Assembly (NCBI RefSeq): GCF_003149535.1
Contig: NZ_QGDB01000004.1
Span: 188,501 to 252,500, forward strand
Reading direction: 5' to 3'
DNA from: Falsochrobactrum shanghaiense
GTDB lineage: Bacteria; Pseudomonadota; Alphaproteobacteria; Rhizobiales; Rhizobiaceae
Length of the DNA: 64,000 nucleotides
The notes beneath the pieces were generated by a model that saw nothing but the letters and a program-made list of their open reading frames with translations, had not been told where the DNA came from and did no database searches. The position numbers and the translations under genes were made by a program. Of this stretch, positions 1-8,828 are shown piece by piece (within the stretch, counting starts at the first letter, position 1; every line of letters begins with the position of its first letter).

Positions 1-188
1 CGGCCGTTTTCCAGCATATCCTTGATGAGATAGATACGCCCGCGCGGGCTGTCGAGCTCATTGCCGAGCGTCACATAGGTCGGACAGGTTGCGGTGCAGA
101 AACCGCAATGCACGCATTTGCGCAGGATTTTTTCGGCTTCATTGACGCCGGGATCGCGCAATTGTTCGGCGCTGAAATTGGTTTGCAT
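1..188 (-). CDS. glcF: Glycolate oxidase iron-sulfur subunit GlcF, N-terminal part
   Basis: This is the first 62 or so codons of a gene that continues beyond the left edge. The translation begins [15 protein letters not shown] and quickly reaches a ferredoxin-type cluster motif, [12 protein letters not shown], followed by [12 protein letters not shown], which is typical of GlcF. The family passes electrons from the flavin subunits of glycolate oxidase into the respiratory chain. The start lies 3 bases after the glcE stop, so it is the third gene of a minus-strand glcDEF operon. The remainder of the protein cannot be seen. Confidence 0.9.
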   Translation of the reverse strand, partial: MQTNFSAEQLRDPGVNEAEKILRKCVHCGFCTATCPTYVTLGNELDSPRGRIYLIKDMLENG

Positions 189-191
189 GGC

Positions 192-1424
192 TCACACTCC
201 AGCCGGATATTCATACATGCGCCCCGGATTGAGAATATTTTCCGGGTCAAATTGCTGCTTGAGACGGTGCGAAAGGGCCGCGAGCGCCGGTGCTTGCGGC
301 TCGAATATATCGGTGCTTGCCCGCACATTTTCATCGCCGCGAACCAAAGTCGCATGTCCGCCGCCATGTCTGGCGATCAATGCGCGCAGAATCTTAGCTT
401 CCGGTGCGGCTTCCATCCGCAACCAGATCAAGCCGCCCTGCCAGTCATAATAGGCGTCCACGCCCGCATGGCGTCGAAACTCATCGACCATCCGCCATCC
501 CGCCATAGGCGGCATCGATACGCGCCAGATCGCGCGCTGGTCGCCTTTTTTAACGAAAGGCAGCACATCGCGCACTTCCCGCCATATCTGCCGCGATTGC
601 GCTTCATCGAGAATATCCTGCCTGACCGCGCTGCCGAAGCGTGCCTGCAATTGTGCGATGCGATGCCTGACGGAAGGCGCAAATCCTTCGATCCGCAGGA
701 TTGTCGCTGCCTCGCCGCCCAGATTGCCATCCAGAAAACGCCAGGCCACACTTGGCGGCAGATGGGCTGCGGAAGCGACTTCCTCGCGCGATCCCATCGC
801 CAGCGCCATGGCCCGCGCCGCCATCTCGTCATCGAGACCGCGCAAGGCCAGCGTGTTGAGCGTTTCGGCGGCGGGCAGCACCTTGAAGGTCAGTTCGGTG
901 GCGACGCCCAGCGTCCCCCAGCTATTCGCCATGCCCTTGGAAAGATCATAGCCGGTGACATTCTTGACGACGCGCCCGCCCGATTTGAACAACTCGCCGC
1001 GCCCCGACACCACGCGCACGCCCAGCACATGATCGCGCGCAGCCCCCGCCTTGATGCGGCGTGGACCGGCGAGATTTGCCGCCAGCATACCGCCGATCGT
1101 GCCGCTCCCGCTCTCGCCTGAAAGCAGCGGGCCGTAATCCATCGGCTCGAACTGAAAGCACTGGCCATGATCGGCAAGCAGCTTTTCGATTTCTGCGAGC
1201 GGCGTTCCCGCCCTCGCCGACAAGACCAGTTCGTCCGGCTCATAAAGCGTGACGCCGGAAAGAGCGGAGAGGTCGAGCACATGGCTTGCCTCGACCGGTC
1301 GGCCTATGCCGCGCTTGGAGCCGTGACCGACGATTTCAAGCGCCTCGCCCTTGCCAAGCGCCCATTGCACCGTTTCCACGACGTCCGCTTCATCCCGCGG
1401 CTTGATTATATGTCCATTCATCAT
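192..1424 (-). CDS. glcE: Glycolate oxidase FAD-binding subunit GlcE
   Basis: A 410-residue protein with an N-terminal PCMH-type FAD-binding domain (about residues 10-180). Visible elements include GHGSKRGIGRP, a LSARAGTPLAEIE strand and GGMLAANLAGPRRI, as in GlcE. With GlcD and GlcF it forms the membrane-associated glycolate oxidase that converts glycolate to glyoxylate. It begins 2 bases after the glcD stop and ends 3 bases before glcF, so the three genes are almost certainly cotranscribed. Two adjacent ATG codons (1424, 1421) are possible starts. Length is normal for the family. Confidence 0.9.
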   Translation of the reverse strand: MMNGHIIKPRDEADVVETVQWALGKGEALEIVGHGSKRGIGRPVEASHVLDLSALSGVTLYEPDELVLSARAGTPLAEIEKLLADHGQCFQFEPMDYGPLLSGESGSGTIGGMLAANLAGPRRIKAGAARDHVLGVRVVSGRGELFKSGGRVVKNVTGYDLSKGMANSWGTLGVATELTFKVLPAAETLNTLALRGLDDEMAARAMALAMGSREEVASAAHLPPSVAWRFLDGNLGGEAATILRIEGFAPSVRHRIAQLQARFGSAVRQDILDEAQSRQIWREVRDVLPFVKKGDQRAIWRVSMPPMAGWRMVDEFRRHAGVDAYYDWQGGLIWLRMEAAPEAKILRALIARHGGGHATLVRGDENVRASTDIFEPQAPALAALSHRLKQQFDPENILNPGRMYEYPAGV

Positions 1425-1426
1425 GA

Positions 1427-2923
1427 TCAGAACCGTGGAATATCCGGGAAGGCCAGTTCACCGCGATGCACATGCATGCGGCCAAGCTCGGCGCAGCGGC
1501 GCAATTGTGGAAACACCTTGCCGGGATTGAGCAGATGTTTGGCGTCGAAAGCGCATTTGACGCGCATCTGCTGATCGAGATCGATCTCATTGAACATTTC
1601 CGGCATCAGGTCGCGCTTTTCGATGCCCACCCCATGCTCGCCGGTCAGAACACCGCCCACCTTGACGCAGAGACGCAGAATATCCGCTCCGAAATCTTCC
1701 GCCGCACGCAGCTGGCCGGGAATATTTGCGTCATACAGAATGAGCGGATGCAGATTGCCGTCGCCTGCATGAAAGACATTTGCCACGCGCAATCCGTATT
1801 TTTCCGAAAGATCGCGCATCCCCGCAAGAACATGCGGCAATTCCTTTCGCGGTATGGTTCCATCCATGCAGAGATAATCCGGCGAAATACGCCCCACCGC
1901 CGGAAAAGCCGCCTTGCGTCCGGCCCAGAACGCCAGGCGCTCTTCTTCCGATTGCGAAAGCGTGCAGGTGGTCGAGCCATTCTTAAGCGCGATGGCTTCT
2001 ACCTGAGCGATCAGATAATCCACCTCCACCGGCGGGCCATCGAGTTCGACGATCAAAAGCGCCTCGACATCAAGCGGATAGCCCACACGCACGAAATCCT
2101 CCGCCGCATGGATGGCAGGCCGGTCCATCATTTCCATGCCACCCGGAATAATGCCCGCGCCGATAATATCCGCCACGCATTGCCCCGCCTGCTCGCTCGA
2201 CGGAAAGCCGACCATGACGGCGCGCGCGGTTTCAGGCTTTTGCAATATGCGGACGGTCACTTCCGTCACCACCCCCAGCAGGCCCTCCGAGCCGGTCATC
2301 AGCCCCAGAAGATCATAGGCTTCGCCATCAAGATGCTTGCCGCCCAGCCGCAGCACCTCGCCGCTGATCAGCACCATTTCGATGCCGAGAACATTATTGG
2401 CCGTCAGGCCATATTTGAGGCAATGCACGCCGCCGGCATTTTCGGCGACATTGCCGCCGATGGAGCAAGCGATCTGCGAGGACGGATCGGGCGCATAGTA
2501 AAAGCCTTCATGTTCAACGGCTTTGGTGATACCCAGATTGGTGACACCCGGCTGCACCACGGCGACGCGATTGGGATAATCGATTTCCAGAATACGGTTG
2601 AAGCGCGACATGACGAGCAGCACGGCGTCTTCGAGCGGTATCGCCCCGCCCGAAAGGGACGTGCCTGCGCCACGCGGCACGACGCGGATTTCATGCTCAA
2701 AGCAATAGCGAAGAACCTGCGAAACCTGCTCCACCGTCTCGGGCAGCACCACAACAAGCGGCAATTGCCGATGCGCGGTCAGCCCATCGGTCTCGAATAC
2801 CCGCATGGCGTTGGTCGTATCGACCACGCCTTCCCCCGGCACGATGCGCCGCAGATCGGCCACGATATGCTCGCGCCGCCCAAGCACCGAAGCATCCGGC
2901 TCCGGCATGATCAATCCGCTCAT
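1427..2923 (-). CDS. glcD: Glycolate oxidase subunit GlcD (FAD-linked oxidase)
   Basis: A 498-residue FAD-linked oxidase. The N-terminal FAD domain shows PRGAGTSLSGGAIPLEDAV, and the C-terminal FAD-oxidase domain shows FHAGDGNLHPLILYD and GGVLTGEHGVGIEKRD, all hallmarks of GlcD/D-lactate dehydrogenase proteins. The ATG at 2923 is preferred over an upstream start because AGAGGAA lies just before it. It is the first gene of the glcDEF operon, with a divergent LysR gene upstream. A D-lactate or other 2-hydroxyacid role cannot be excluded from sequence alone, but the adjacent GlcE and GlcF favour glycolate. Confidence 0.9.
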   Translation of the reverse strand: MSGLIMPEPDASVLGRREHIVADLRRIVPGEGVVDTTNAMRVFETDGLTAHRQLPLVVVLPETVEQVSQVLRYCFEHEIRVVPRGAGTSLSGGAIPLEDAVLLVMSRFNRILEIDYPNRVAVVQPGVTNLGITKAVEHEGFYYAPDPSSQIACSIGGNVAENAGGVHCLKYGLTANNVLGIEMVLISGEVLRLGGKHLDGEAYDLLGLMTGSEGLLGVVTEVTVRILQKPETARAVMVGFPSSEQAGQCVADIIGAGIIPGGMEMMDRPAIHAAEDFVRVGYPLDVEALLIVELDGPPVEVDYLIAQVEAIALKNGSTTCTLSQSEEERLAFWAGRKAAFPAVGRISPDYLCMDGTIPRKELPHVLAGMRDLSEKYGLRVANVFHAGDGNLHPLILYDANIPGQLRAAEDFGADILRLCVKVGGVLTGEHGVGIEKRDLMPEMFNEIDLDQQMRVKCAFDAKHLLNPGKVFPQLRRCAELGRMHVHRGELAFPDIPRF

Positions 2924-2975
2924 GGTTTCCTCTTGAACTCCTCCGCTTCTAAAGTGCATCAGGCGCCCTTTGCGT

Positions 2976-3002
2976 CAAGTGGTAATATCGATTGACCACT
3001 TG
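2976..3002. promoter_or_regulatory. LysR-type operator candidate between glcD and lysR
   Basis: A perfect 8-base inverted repeat, CAAGTGGT and ACCACTTG, is separated by 11 bases. The innermost bases give T-N11-A, the classical LysR-type box. It sits midway between the divergent glcD and LysR starts, where an autoregulatory and activating site is expected. That LysR binds here is inference. Confidence 0.55.
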
Positions 3003-3070
3003 GCGGATATGGTAAAACTGTTTACACCTTGCGGCAGCAATGCGTCTGCTCGCGGGAGGATGAAGCTGGC

Positions 3071-3988
3071 ATGATGAGCAGTCTGGCCGACATGGAGATT
3101 TTCGCACGCGTTGTCGCAACCGGCAGCATGTCGGCGGCGGCGCGCGATCTTGCGCTCTCTCCGGCGGTGGTTTCAAAGCGCATGGGGCGGCTGGAAGAGC
3201 GCCTCGGCACGCGGCTGTTGCAGCGCACGACACGCCGCATCGCGCTCACCGAGGCGGGACAGGGCTATTATGAGCGGGTGCTTGAAATTCTTGCGCATAT
3301 AGAAGAAGCCGAAGCCTTTCTGGCGCGCAAGTCAGCGGATGCGCGCGGGACGCTCAGGATCTCCGCGCCCACCACATTCGGGCGCATGCATATAGCGCCC
3401 TATCTGGTGCCCTTCATGCGGCGCAATTGCGACCTCACCGTCAATATGCAGCTTTCCGACGAGATGGTGGATATTGTCGGCGAGGGCTATGATCTGGCGA
3501 TCCGTATCGGCGAATTGCCTGATTCATCGCTGGTCGCGCGGCGGCTGGCACCGGTGCGGCGTATTCTGGTTGCAGCTCCCGTCTATATTGAAGAACGCGG
3601 CATTCCGCGGCGTATCGAGGATTTGCAGAAACATATCTGCGTTGCGCCGCATAATAACGATCCCTGGCGGCTCGAAGGCCCGGACGGGCCGATCACCATC
3701 CGCCCGGCAGGGCCGTTACAGACAAATTCCAGCGAAGTCGTGCGTGAAGCCGTTCTGGCGGGGCTTGGCATCGCCCTGCGCTCGACATGGGATATAGGCC
3801 CCGATCTTGCGGCAGGCAGACTCGTGCATATCCTGCCGGATTATTCCGCCTCCCGCCATGTCGCCATTCATGCGGTCTATCCCTCGCGGCAGTTTCTGCC
3901 CGCGAAAATACGCATTTTTATCGATTATCTGAGCGAACTTTATGGTCCCGTTCCCTATTGGGAGAGCGGCGATCAGCCGCCACTCTGA
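3071..3988 (+). CDS. LysR-family transcriptional regulator
   Basis: A 305-residue LysR-type regulator. The N-terminal winged helix-turn-helix reads SLADMEIFARVVATGSMSAA, with SPAVVSKRMGRLEERLG in the recognition helix region, followed by a LysR substrate-binding domain (about residues 90-290). The ATG at 3071 is chosen over one at 3029 because GGGAGGA precedes it and the HTH then begins at the usual distance from the N-terminus. It is divergent from glcDEF with a T-N11-A box between them, so it probably controls that operon. The effector is unknown; glycolate or a related hydroxyacid would fit. Confidence 0.85.
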   Translation: MMSSLADMEIFARVVATGSMSAAARDLALSPAVVSKRMGRLEERLGTRLLQRTTRRIALTEAGQGYYERVLEILAHIEEAEAFLARKSADARGTLRISAPTTFGRMHIAPYLVPFMRRNCDLTVNMQLSDEMVDIVGEGYDLAIRIGELPDSSLVARRLAPVRRILVAAPVYIEERGIPRRIEDLQKHICVAPHNNDPWRLEGPDGPITIRPAGPLQTNSSEVVREAVLAGLGIALRSTWDIGPDLAAGRLVHILPDYSASRHVAIHAVYPSRQFLPAKIRIFIDYLSELYGPVPYWESGDQPPL

Positions 3989-4004
3989 CTGGAGGCACGA
4001 ACCC

Positions 4005-4805
4005 ATGTCCGAAACCGTTTTCGCGCGCATTCAGGCAAGCCGCACGGCGGATGACGTCATCCGCCAGATCGAGAGCCTGATTCTTGAAGGGGTCTTGCGC
4101 GGGGGCGACCGGCTCCCCGGTGAACGGGAACTGGCGCGCCAGTTCGATATATCCCGCCCCATTCTGCGCGAGGCGCTCAAGCACCTTGAAAATGCCGGGC
4201 TGCTCATATCGCGGCATGGTGGTGGAACATTCGTCGCCGATGTCATCGGACAGGTTTTCAGTGCGCCCGTGGTCAAGCTCTTTGCCAGCCATGGCAAGGC
4301 CACCAGCGACTATCTCGAATATCGCCGCGAAATCGAGAGCATTGCCGCGGAATTTGCGGCCCTGCGCGCAACTCCCGCCGACAAGGCACTGCTTGCCGAA
4401 ATCATCGCCGCAATGGAAGCTGCCCATAAGAGCAATGATTTTGACAAGGGCGCGCAACTCGATGTCGAATTCCACAATGCGATCGGCGAGGCGGCGCACA
4501 ATATCGTGCTGCTGCACACATTGCGCTCCTGCTATCAGCTTTTAAAGGATGGCGTCTTTTATAATCGCAGCCTGATTTACAGCTATCCCGGCGTAGCCGA
4601 CATGTTTTTGGCGCAGCACCGCGCTATTCATGATGCCGTGATCGCCGGCAATCCGCAAGCTGCGCGCGATGCCGTTCAGAAACATATTCGTTTCGTCGAA
4701 CAGGCGACCCATGAACGGCAGCTCAACGACGAGCGTGAACGCGTTGCGCAATTGCGCTATCGTCAGCGGGCGGGAAAAGATGGCAAGGAAGGCAAAGCCC
4801 CGTGA
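4005..4805 (+). CDS. GntR-family regulator, FadR/FCD subfamily
   Basis: A 266-residue protein with an N-terminal GntR winged helix (IRQIESLILEGVLRGGDRLPG, then ELARQFDISRPILREALKHLE) and a C-terminal all-helical FCD ligand domain. This architecture is shared by PdhR, LldR and GlcC, which sense carboxylic acids such as pyruvate, lactate or glycolate. The ATG at 4005 has GGAGG 14 bases upstream of it. It lies 16 bases after the LysR gene and may be cotranscribed. Its place beside glcDEF suggests that operon as a target, but this is inference. Confidence 0.85.
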   Translation: MSETVFARIQASRTADDVIRQIESLILEGVLRGGDRLPGERELARQFDISRPILREALKHLENAGLLISRHGGGTFVADVIGQVFSAPVVKLFASHGKATSDYLEYRREIESIAAEFAALRATPADKALLAEIIAAMEAAHKSNDFDKGAQLDVEFHNAIGEAAHNIVLLHTLRSCYQLLKDGVFYNRSLIYSYPGVADMFLAQHRAIHDAVIAGNPQAARDAVQKHIRFVEQATHERQLNDERERVAQLRYRQRAGKDGKEGKAP

Positions 4806-4835
4806 GGCAATCGGGATTCACCCCAGCCGGGTCAA

Positions 4836-4976
4836 TCAGTAATGCGCGCTGGAAATGCCGTAGCCATCCGTCGAAGTCATGTGGTCGCCCGCATCGACGG
4901 CATAGATGCCCACTGCCATAAATGCGATTGCGGAAATCATCAGGACAGTCAGAAGAGCGGCATGCTTAGCAGGCAT
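4836..4976 (-). CDS. Small single-pass membrane protein (46 aa)
   Basis: A 46-codon ORF on the minus strand in the gap between the GntR gene and rsmE. The product starts MPAKHAALLTVLMISAIAFM, a short positively charged N-terminus followed by one hydrophobic segment (about residues 7-29) and a polar tail ending DGYGISSAHY. It could be an anchored small protein or a short secreted one. No strong Shine-Dalgarno sequence is visible and the family is not recognised. The composition of the hydrophobic stretch is the main reason to keep it. Confidence 0.4.
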   Translation of the reverse strand: MPAKHAALLTVLMISAIAFMAVGIYAVDAGDHMTSTDGYGISSAHY

Positions 4977-5250
4977 AATGGGGGACTCTTTCGCAGAGGT
5001 TACCGGTTGAAACGAGGGCCGGGATTCACCACCCCGGAGACGGCTCAGTTACACATGAAAAAAGTTACCTGCAACTGAACGGCAGGCTTTCCAACACTCC
5101 TTTAGCGCGTAAAACCGTAAATCCTGAACGGCTGTGACAAAGCAGCAACGCCGTAGCGGCTCTTGGGTTCCAAAGGTTGCATGCACAAGGCGGCGTGGCT
5201 TGTGAGAAGTCCCTTGACCTTGGCCCCTGCCCTCTGCCATCGATGCAATC
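4977..5250. other. Intergenic region upstream of rsmE
   Basis: No convincing gene is seen here. A TTGACC hexamer at about 5212 could be the -35 element of the rsmE promoter. A plus-strand ORF crossing 4842-5078 has no ribosome binding site and no protein-like character. Confidence 0.4.
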
Positions 5251-5997
5251 ATGCGCGCAAATTACAAGATGTTCAGACTTTATATCGAAGCCGCACTCGG
5301 CGAAGGCGCTCACGTGGAAACGGCCGCGCAGGCCGCCCATTATCTCACCCATGTGCTGCGCCTCAAGGAAGACGATGAAATCCTCGCCTTCAACGGGCGG
5401 GACGGCGAATGGAAAATGCGGCTGCGGCCTGAAGGCAAGAAGCGGCTTTTTATCGAAGCCGTCGAACAAACCCGTCCACAATCGCAGCCCTGTGATTTGA
5501 TCTATTGTTTCGCGCCGCTCAAACAGGGACGGCTCGACTATATGGTGCAAAAAGCCGTTGAAATGGGCGCGGGCATTTTGCAACCGGTCATCACGCAGCA
5601 TACGCAGCTATCGAAACTCGGCACAGATCGCATCGGGGCCAATGCCATCGAAGCAGCCGAGCAATGCGGCGTCCTTTCCATTCCCGAATGCCGCGAGGCA
5701 GTGCGATTCGATAGGTTTCTCGAACAGTGGGACACGTCCCGCCGTCTGATATTCTGCGATGAAGGCCATGAAGCCGACGATCCGCTGACCATTCTCGGCC
5801 AGTTGCAGCCGGGGCCTTATGGCATTCTGATCGGCCCTGAAGGCGGATTTTCAGAAGAGGAGCGGCGGGTTTTGCGCTCGCTGCCCTTTGTGAGCGCGAT
5901 ACCGCTTGGCCCGCGTATCCTGCGCGCCGATACGGCGGCGGTCGCGGCCCTCACTCTGGTACAGGCCGTGCTTGGAGACTGGAAAAGCCGCGGATAA
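5251..5997 (+). CDS. rsmE: 16S rRNA (uracil-1498-N3)-methyltransferase RsmE
   Basis: A 248-residue SPOUT-class methyltransferase. The N-terminal PUA-like domain (about 1-70) is followed by the trefoil-knot domain with the diagnostic segments [12 protein letters not shown] and [16 protein letters not shown], which form the S-adenosylmethionine pocket. The family methylates U1498 of 16S rRNA in the assembled 30S subunit. The start [12 protein letters not shown] matches the usual RsmE N-terminus and length. It is followed 95 bases later by gshA on the same strand. Confidence 0.95.
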   Translation: MRANYKMFRLYIEAALGEGAHVETAAQAAHYLTHVLRLKEDDEILAFNGRDGEWKMRLRPEGKKRLFIEAVEQTRPQSQPCDLIYCFAPLKQGRLDYMVQKAVEMGAGILQPVITQHTQLSKLGTDRIGANAIEAAEQCGVLSIPECREAVRFDRFLEQWDTSRRLIFCDEGHEADDPLTILGQLQPGPYGILIGPEGGFSEEERRVLRSLPFVSAIPLGPRILRADTAAVAALTLVQAVLGDWKSRG

Positions 5998-6037
5998 GGG
6001 CACAAAATCCAATCTTCAATGAAATTGACTTGCGTGT

Positions 6038-6055
6038 TTGGACATTTTTGTCCAA
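6038..6055. promoter_or_regulatory. Perfect palindrome upstream of gshA
   Basis: TTGGACA-TTTT-TGTCCAA is a perfect 7-base inverted repeat with a 4-base centre, 38 bases before the gshA start. It lacks the GC-rich stem and trailing T-run expected of a terminator, so an operator is more likely. The regulator is unknown. Confidence 0.45.
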
Positions 6056-6092
6056 TCACGCTGAGAAGTAAAAGTTGACTGAGGATAGATGC

Positions 6093-7466
6093 ATGGCGCG
6101 CGATACGACGGACGAAACAGCACTGACGGGCGTTGAGGAACTTGCAGCCTATCTTGCAGAAGGCTGCAAACCCAAGGATGCATGGCGCATCGGCACGGAA
6201 CACGAAAAATTCCCCTTTTATGTCGCCGATAACAGCCCCGTTCCTTATGACGGCCCGCGCGGCATCAAGGCGATTCTCGACGGTATGCAGGCCCGGCTCG
6301 GCTGGGAGCCGATCATGGATGAGGGCAACATTATCGGGCTGGTCGAACCGACCGGACAGGGCGCGATTTCGCTTGAGCCCGGTGGCCAGTTCGAGCTTTC
6401 GGGCGCACCGCTCTCCACCATTCATCAGACCTGCCGCGAGGTAAACGCGCATCTCAGCCAGGTGCGTGAGATTGCCGAACCGCTGGGCATTCGTTTTCTG
6501 GGGCTTGGCGGCAGTCCGAAATGGACGCTGGCTGAAACGCCGATCATGCCCAAATCGCGCTACAACATCATGACCGACTACATGCCCAAGGTCGGGCATG
6601 AAGGCCTGGACATGATGTATCGCACCTCGACCGTGCAGGTTAATCTCGATTTCGCTTCCGAAACCGATATGCGCCGCAAGATGCAGGTTTCCATGAAGCT
6701 GCAATCGGTGGCAACCGCACTTTTCGCCAGTTCGCCCTTTACCGAAGGCAAGCCCAACGGCCTGCTTTCATGGCGCTCCAATATCTGGCGCGACACGGAT
6801 AATCAGCGCGCGGGCGTTCTGCCTTTCGTCTTCTCCGAAAATTTCGGCTTCATGGATTATGTCGAATGGGCGCTGGACGTGCCGATGTATTTCATCCTGC
6901 GCGATGGCCGCTATCATAATTGCACGCATGTCACCTTCCGCCAGTTCATGAATGGCGCGCTCAAGGGCGAGGTGAGCGATCCGGTGCCCAATATGGGCGA
7001 CTGGACCAATCATCTGTCAACGCTCTTTCCCGAAGTGCGTCTCAAGCGTTTCCTTGAAATGCGCGGCGCCGATGGTGGTCCATGGCGACGCATTTGCGCC
7101 CTCCCCGCCTATTGGGTCGGTTTGCTTTACGATGATGAGGCGCTGGATGCAGCGGAAGCGCTGACCCGCGACTGGAGCTATGAAGAAGTTCTCGCCCTGC
7201 GCAACGAAGTGCCCGTCAAGGCGCTCAATGCGACTTTCCGCGGCAAGCCGGTGGCGCAGATTGCGCGTGAAACCCTGCGGATTTCACGCCTTGGCCTTCT
7301 CAATCGCAACAGGCTCAACAGCGACGGCTTTGATGAAAGCCATTTCCTCGCTCCGCTCGAAGAAATTGTTGCCGCAGGCGTGACGGATGCAGAACGCATG
7401 CTCAACGCCTATAACAGCGTTTGGGGCAGATCGATCGAACCGATCTTCCTCGAATATGCTTATTAA
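6093..7466 (+). CDS. gshA: Glutamate-cysteine ligase GshA (plant/proteobacterial type)
   Basis: A 457-residue ligase that joins glutamate and cysteine in the first step of glutathione synthesis. Characteristic segments are WRIGTEHEKFPFY near the N-terminus, then EPGGQFELSGAPL and NIMTDYMPKVGHEGLDMM, as in alphaproteobacterial GshA of the GCS2/plant-like group. The ATG at 6093 is preferred over a TTG at 6075 because a GAGGA sequence lies at 6081. Length is normal. A striking palindrome upstream may be its operator. Confidence 0.93.
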   Translation: MARDTTDETALTGVEELAAYLAEGCKPKDAWRIGTEHEKFPFYVADNSPVPYDGPRGIKAILDGMQARLGWEPIMDEGNIIGLVEPTGQGAISLEPGGQFELSGAPLSTIHQTCREVNAHLSQVREIAEPLGIRFLGLGGSPKWTLAETPIMPKSRYNIMTDYMPKVGHEGLDMMYRTSTVQVNLDFASETDMRRKMQVSMKLQSVATALFASSPFTEGKPNGLLSWRSNIWRDTDNQRAGVLPFVFSENFGFMDYVEWALDVPMYFILRDGRYHNCTHVTFRQFMNGALKGEVSDPVPNMGDWTNHLSTLFPEVRLKRFLEMRGADGGPWRRICALPAYWVGLLYDDEALDAAEALTRDWSYEEVLALRNEVPVKALNATFRGKPVAQIARETLRISRLGLLNRNRLNSDGFDESHFLAPLEEIVAAGVTDAERMLNAYNSVWGRSIEPIFLEYAY

Positions 7467-7535
7467 AAAGCGCGACAAGAAAACCTTCCTATGCGCGGTT
7501 GACGCAGAAGTCCTGATTTGCGACTTATTGCCGAT

Positions 7536-8699
7536 ATGGCTCATTTAGCAATCGATCAGGACTATCTGACGCAAAAGCTGGCCGAATTGCTGGCAATCCC
7601 CAGCCCAACCGGCTTTACCGACGAGGCCGTGCATTATGTTGCGCGTGAACTGGAACGACTCGGCCTCGATGTCGTGCTTACAAGGCGCGGGGCGATAAGG
7701 GCGCGGCGGCGTGGCGAAAGCAGACGTCCCGCCCGCGCCATCGTCTCGCATCTCGACACGCTCGGCGCACAGGTCAAATATCTCAAGCAGAACGGCAGGC
7801 TGGAACTCGTTCCCATCGGCAACTGGTCGGCACGGTTTGCCGAAGGCGCGCGCGTTTCCATCTTTTCATCCAAAGGCATCTATCGCGGCTCCATTCTGCC
7901 GCTGAAGGCTTCCGGGCATACATTCAACGAGGAAGTTGACACCCAGCCGGTGGGCTGGCCCTTTGTCGAGCTTCGCGTCGATGCGCTGGCACGCAACAAG
8001 GACGACCTGATCGAGCTTGGCATAGATGTCGGCGATATTGTCGCCATCGACCCTGCCCCGGAATTTATCGATAACGGGTTTATCGTTTCACGCCATCTAG
8101 ACGACAAAGCCGGTGTTGCAATCATGCTGGCCGCGCTCAAAGCCATGCAGAAGGCAAATGTGACAACGCCGGTCGATACCTACTGGCTTTTCACCATTGC
8201 GGAAGAAACCGGCGTCGGCGCTTCCGCCGTTGTCGTGCCGGACATTGCCTCGCTGGTCGCAATCGATAATGGCACCACCGCGCCGGGGCAGAATTCTTCC
8301 GAATTCGGCGTCACCCTCGCCATGGCCGACCAGACAGGCCCCTTCGACTATCATCTTTCCAAAAAACTGTTCGAGCTATGCCATGAGCACGACATCGCGG
8401 TGCAGAAGGACGTTTTCCGCTATTACCGCTCGGACGCTGCTTCCGCCGTCGAGGCTGGTCATGATGTGCGCACGGCGCTACTGACATTTGGCGTCGACGC
8501 CTCACACGGTTATGAACGCATTCATCTGAGCGCTCTTACATCGATTGCCCGGCTCGTGGTGCATTACGCGATGAGCGAAGTGCAGATTGAACGCGATGCC
8601 GAAGAACTCGCCAAAGGCGTCAAAGGCTTCACCCATCAGACCGCGTCCGAAGCGGAACAGGATTTGAAGCCCGACGATACGCCAGCCGAAAACGGATAA
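7536..8699 (+). CDS. M42-family peptidase of the NAGGN osmolyte locus
   Basis: A 387-residue metallopeptidase of the M42/M20 type. Likely metal and catalytic residues are seen in IVSHLDTLGAQ, SRHLDDKAGVA, TIAEETGVGA, VAIDNGT and DASHGYERIH. Close relatives are found beside genes for N-acetylglutaminylglutamine amide synthesis, and here asnO and ngg follow directly, so turnover or maturation of that dipeptide is the likely role. The ATG at 7536 is preferred over TTG at 7518. A terminator-like hairpin separates it from asnO, suggesting partly separate transcription. Confidence 0.85.
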   Translation: MAHLAIDQDYLTQKLAELLAIPSPTGFTDEAVHYVARELERLGLDVVLTRRGAIRARRRGESRRPARAIVSHLDTLGAQVKYLKQNGRLELVPIGNWSARFAEGARVSIFSSKGIYRGSILPLKASGHTFNEEVDTQPVGWPFVELRVDALARNKDDLIELGIDVGDIVAIDPAPEFIDNGFIVSRHLDDKAGVAIMLAALKAMQKANVTTPVDTYWLFTIAEETGVGASAVVVPDIASLVAIDNGTTAPGQNSSEFGVTLAMADQTGPFDYHLSKKLFELCHEHDIAVQKDVFRYYRSDAASAVEAGHDVRTALLTFGVDASHGYERIHLSALTSIARLVVHYAMSEVQIERDAEELAKGVKGFTHQTASEAEQDLKPDDTPAENG

Positions 8700-8759
8700 T
8701 TTGGGAACCATCCGGGCGCTGGCGCATTTACATCAGGCATATCCAAAAAAGTGCGCATG

Positions 8760-8795
8760 AAGCCGCCGCCATATTCCAAGCGACGGCTTTTTTAG
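8760..8795 (+). terminator. Rho-independent terminator after the M42 peptidase gene
   Basis: The arms AAGCCGCCG (8760-8768) and CGACGGCTT (8781-8789) pair with one mismatch around a 12-base loop and are followed by a T-run. It lies in the 129-base gap before asnO. Confidence 0.6.
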
Positions 8796-8828
8796 TTAAC
8801 GACGACAATGGAGGTTTCGACCCTTTTT

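Noticed and set aside
1466-2995. 509-codon plus-strand ORF antisense to glcD
   Set aside because: It mirrors glcD, is rich in His and Arg, and has no family resemblance. It is a shadow produced by GC-rich codon bias. Similar long antisense frames at 23383-24798, 24740-25795, 32244-33596 and 37303-39060 are rejected for the same reason.
4842-5078. 78-codon plus-strand ORF between GntR and rsmE
   Set aside because: Basic, low-complexity translation without a ribosome site. The opposite strand offers a more protein-like small ORF.
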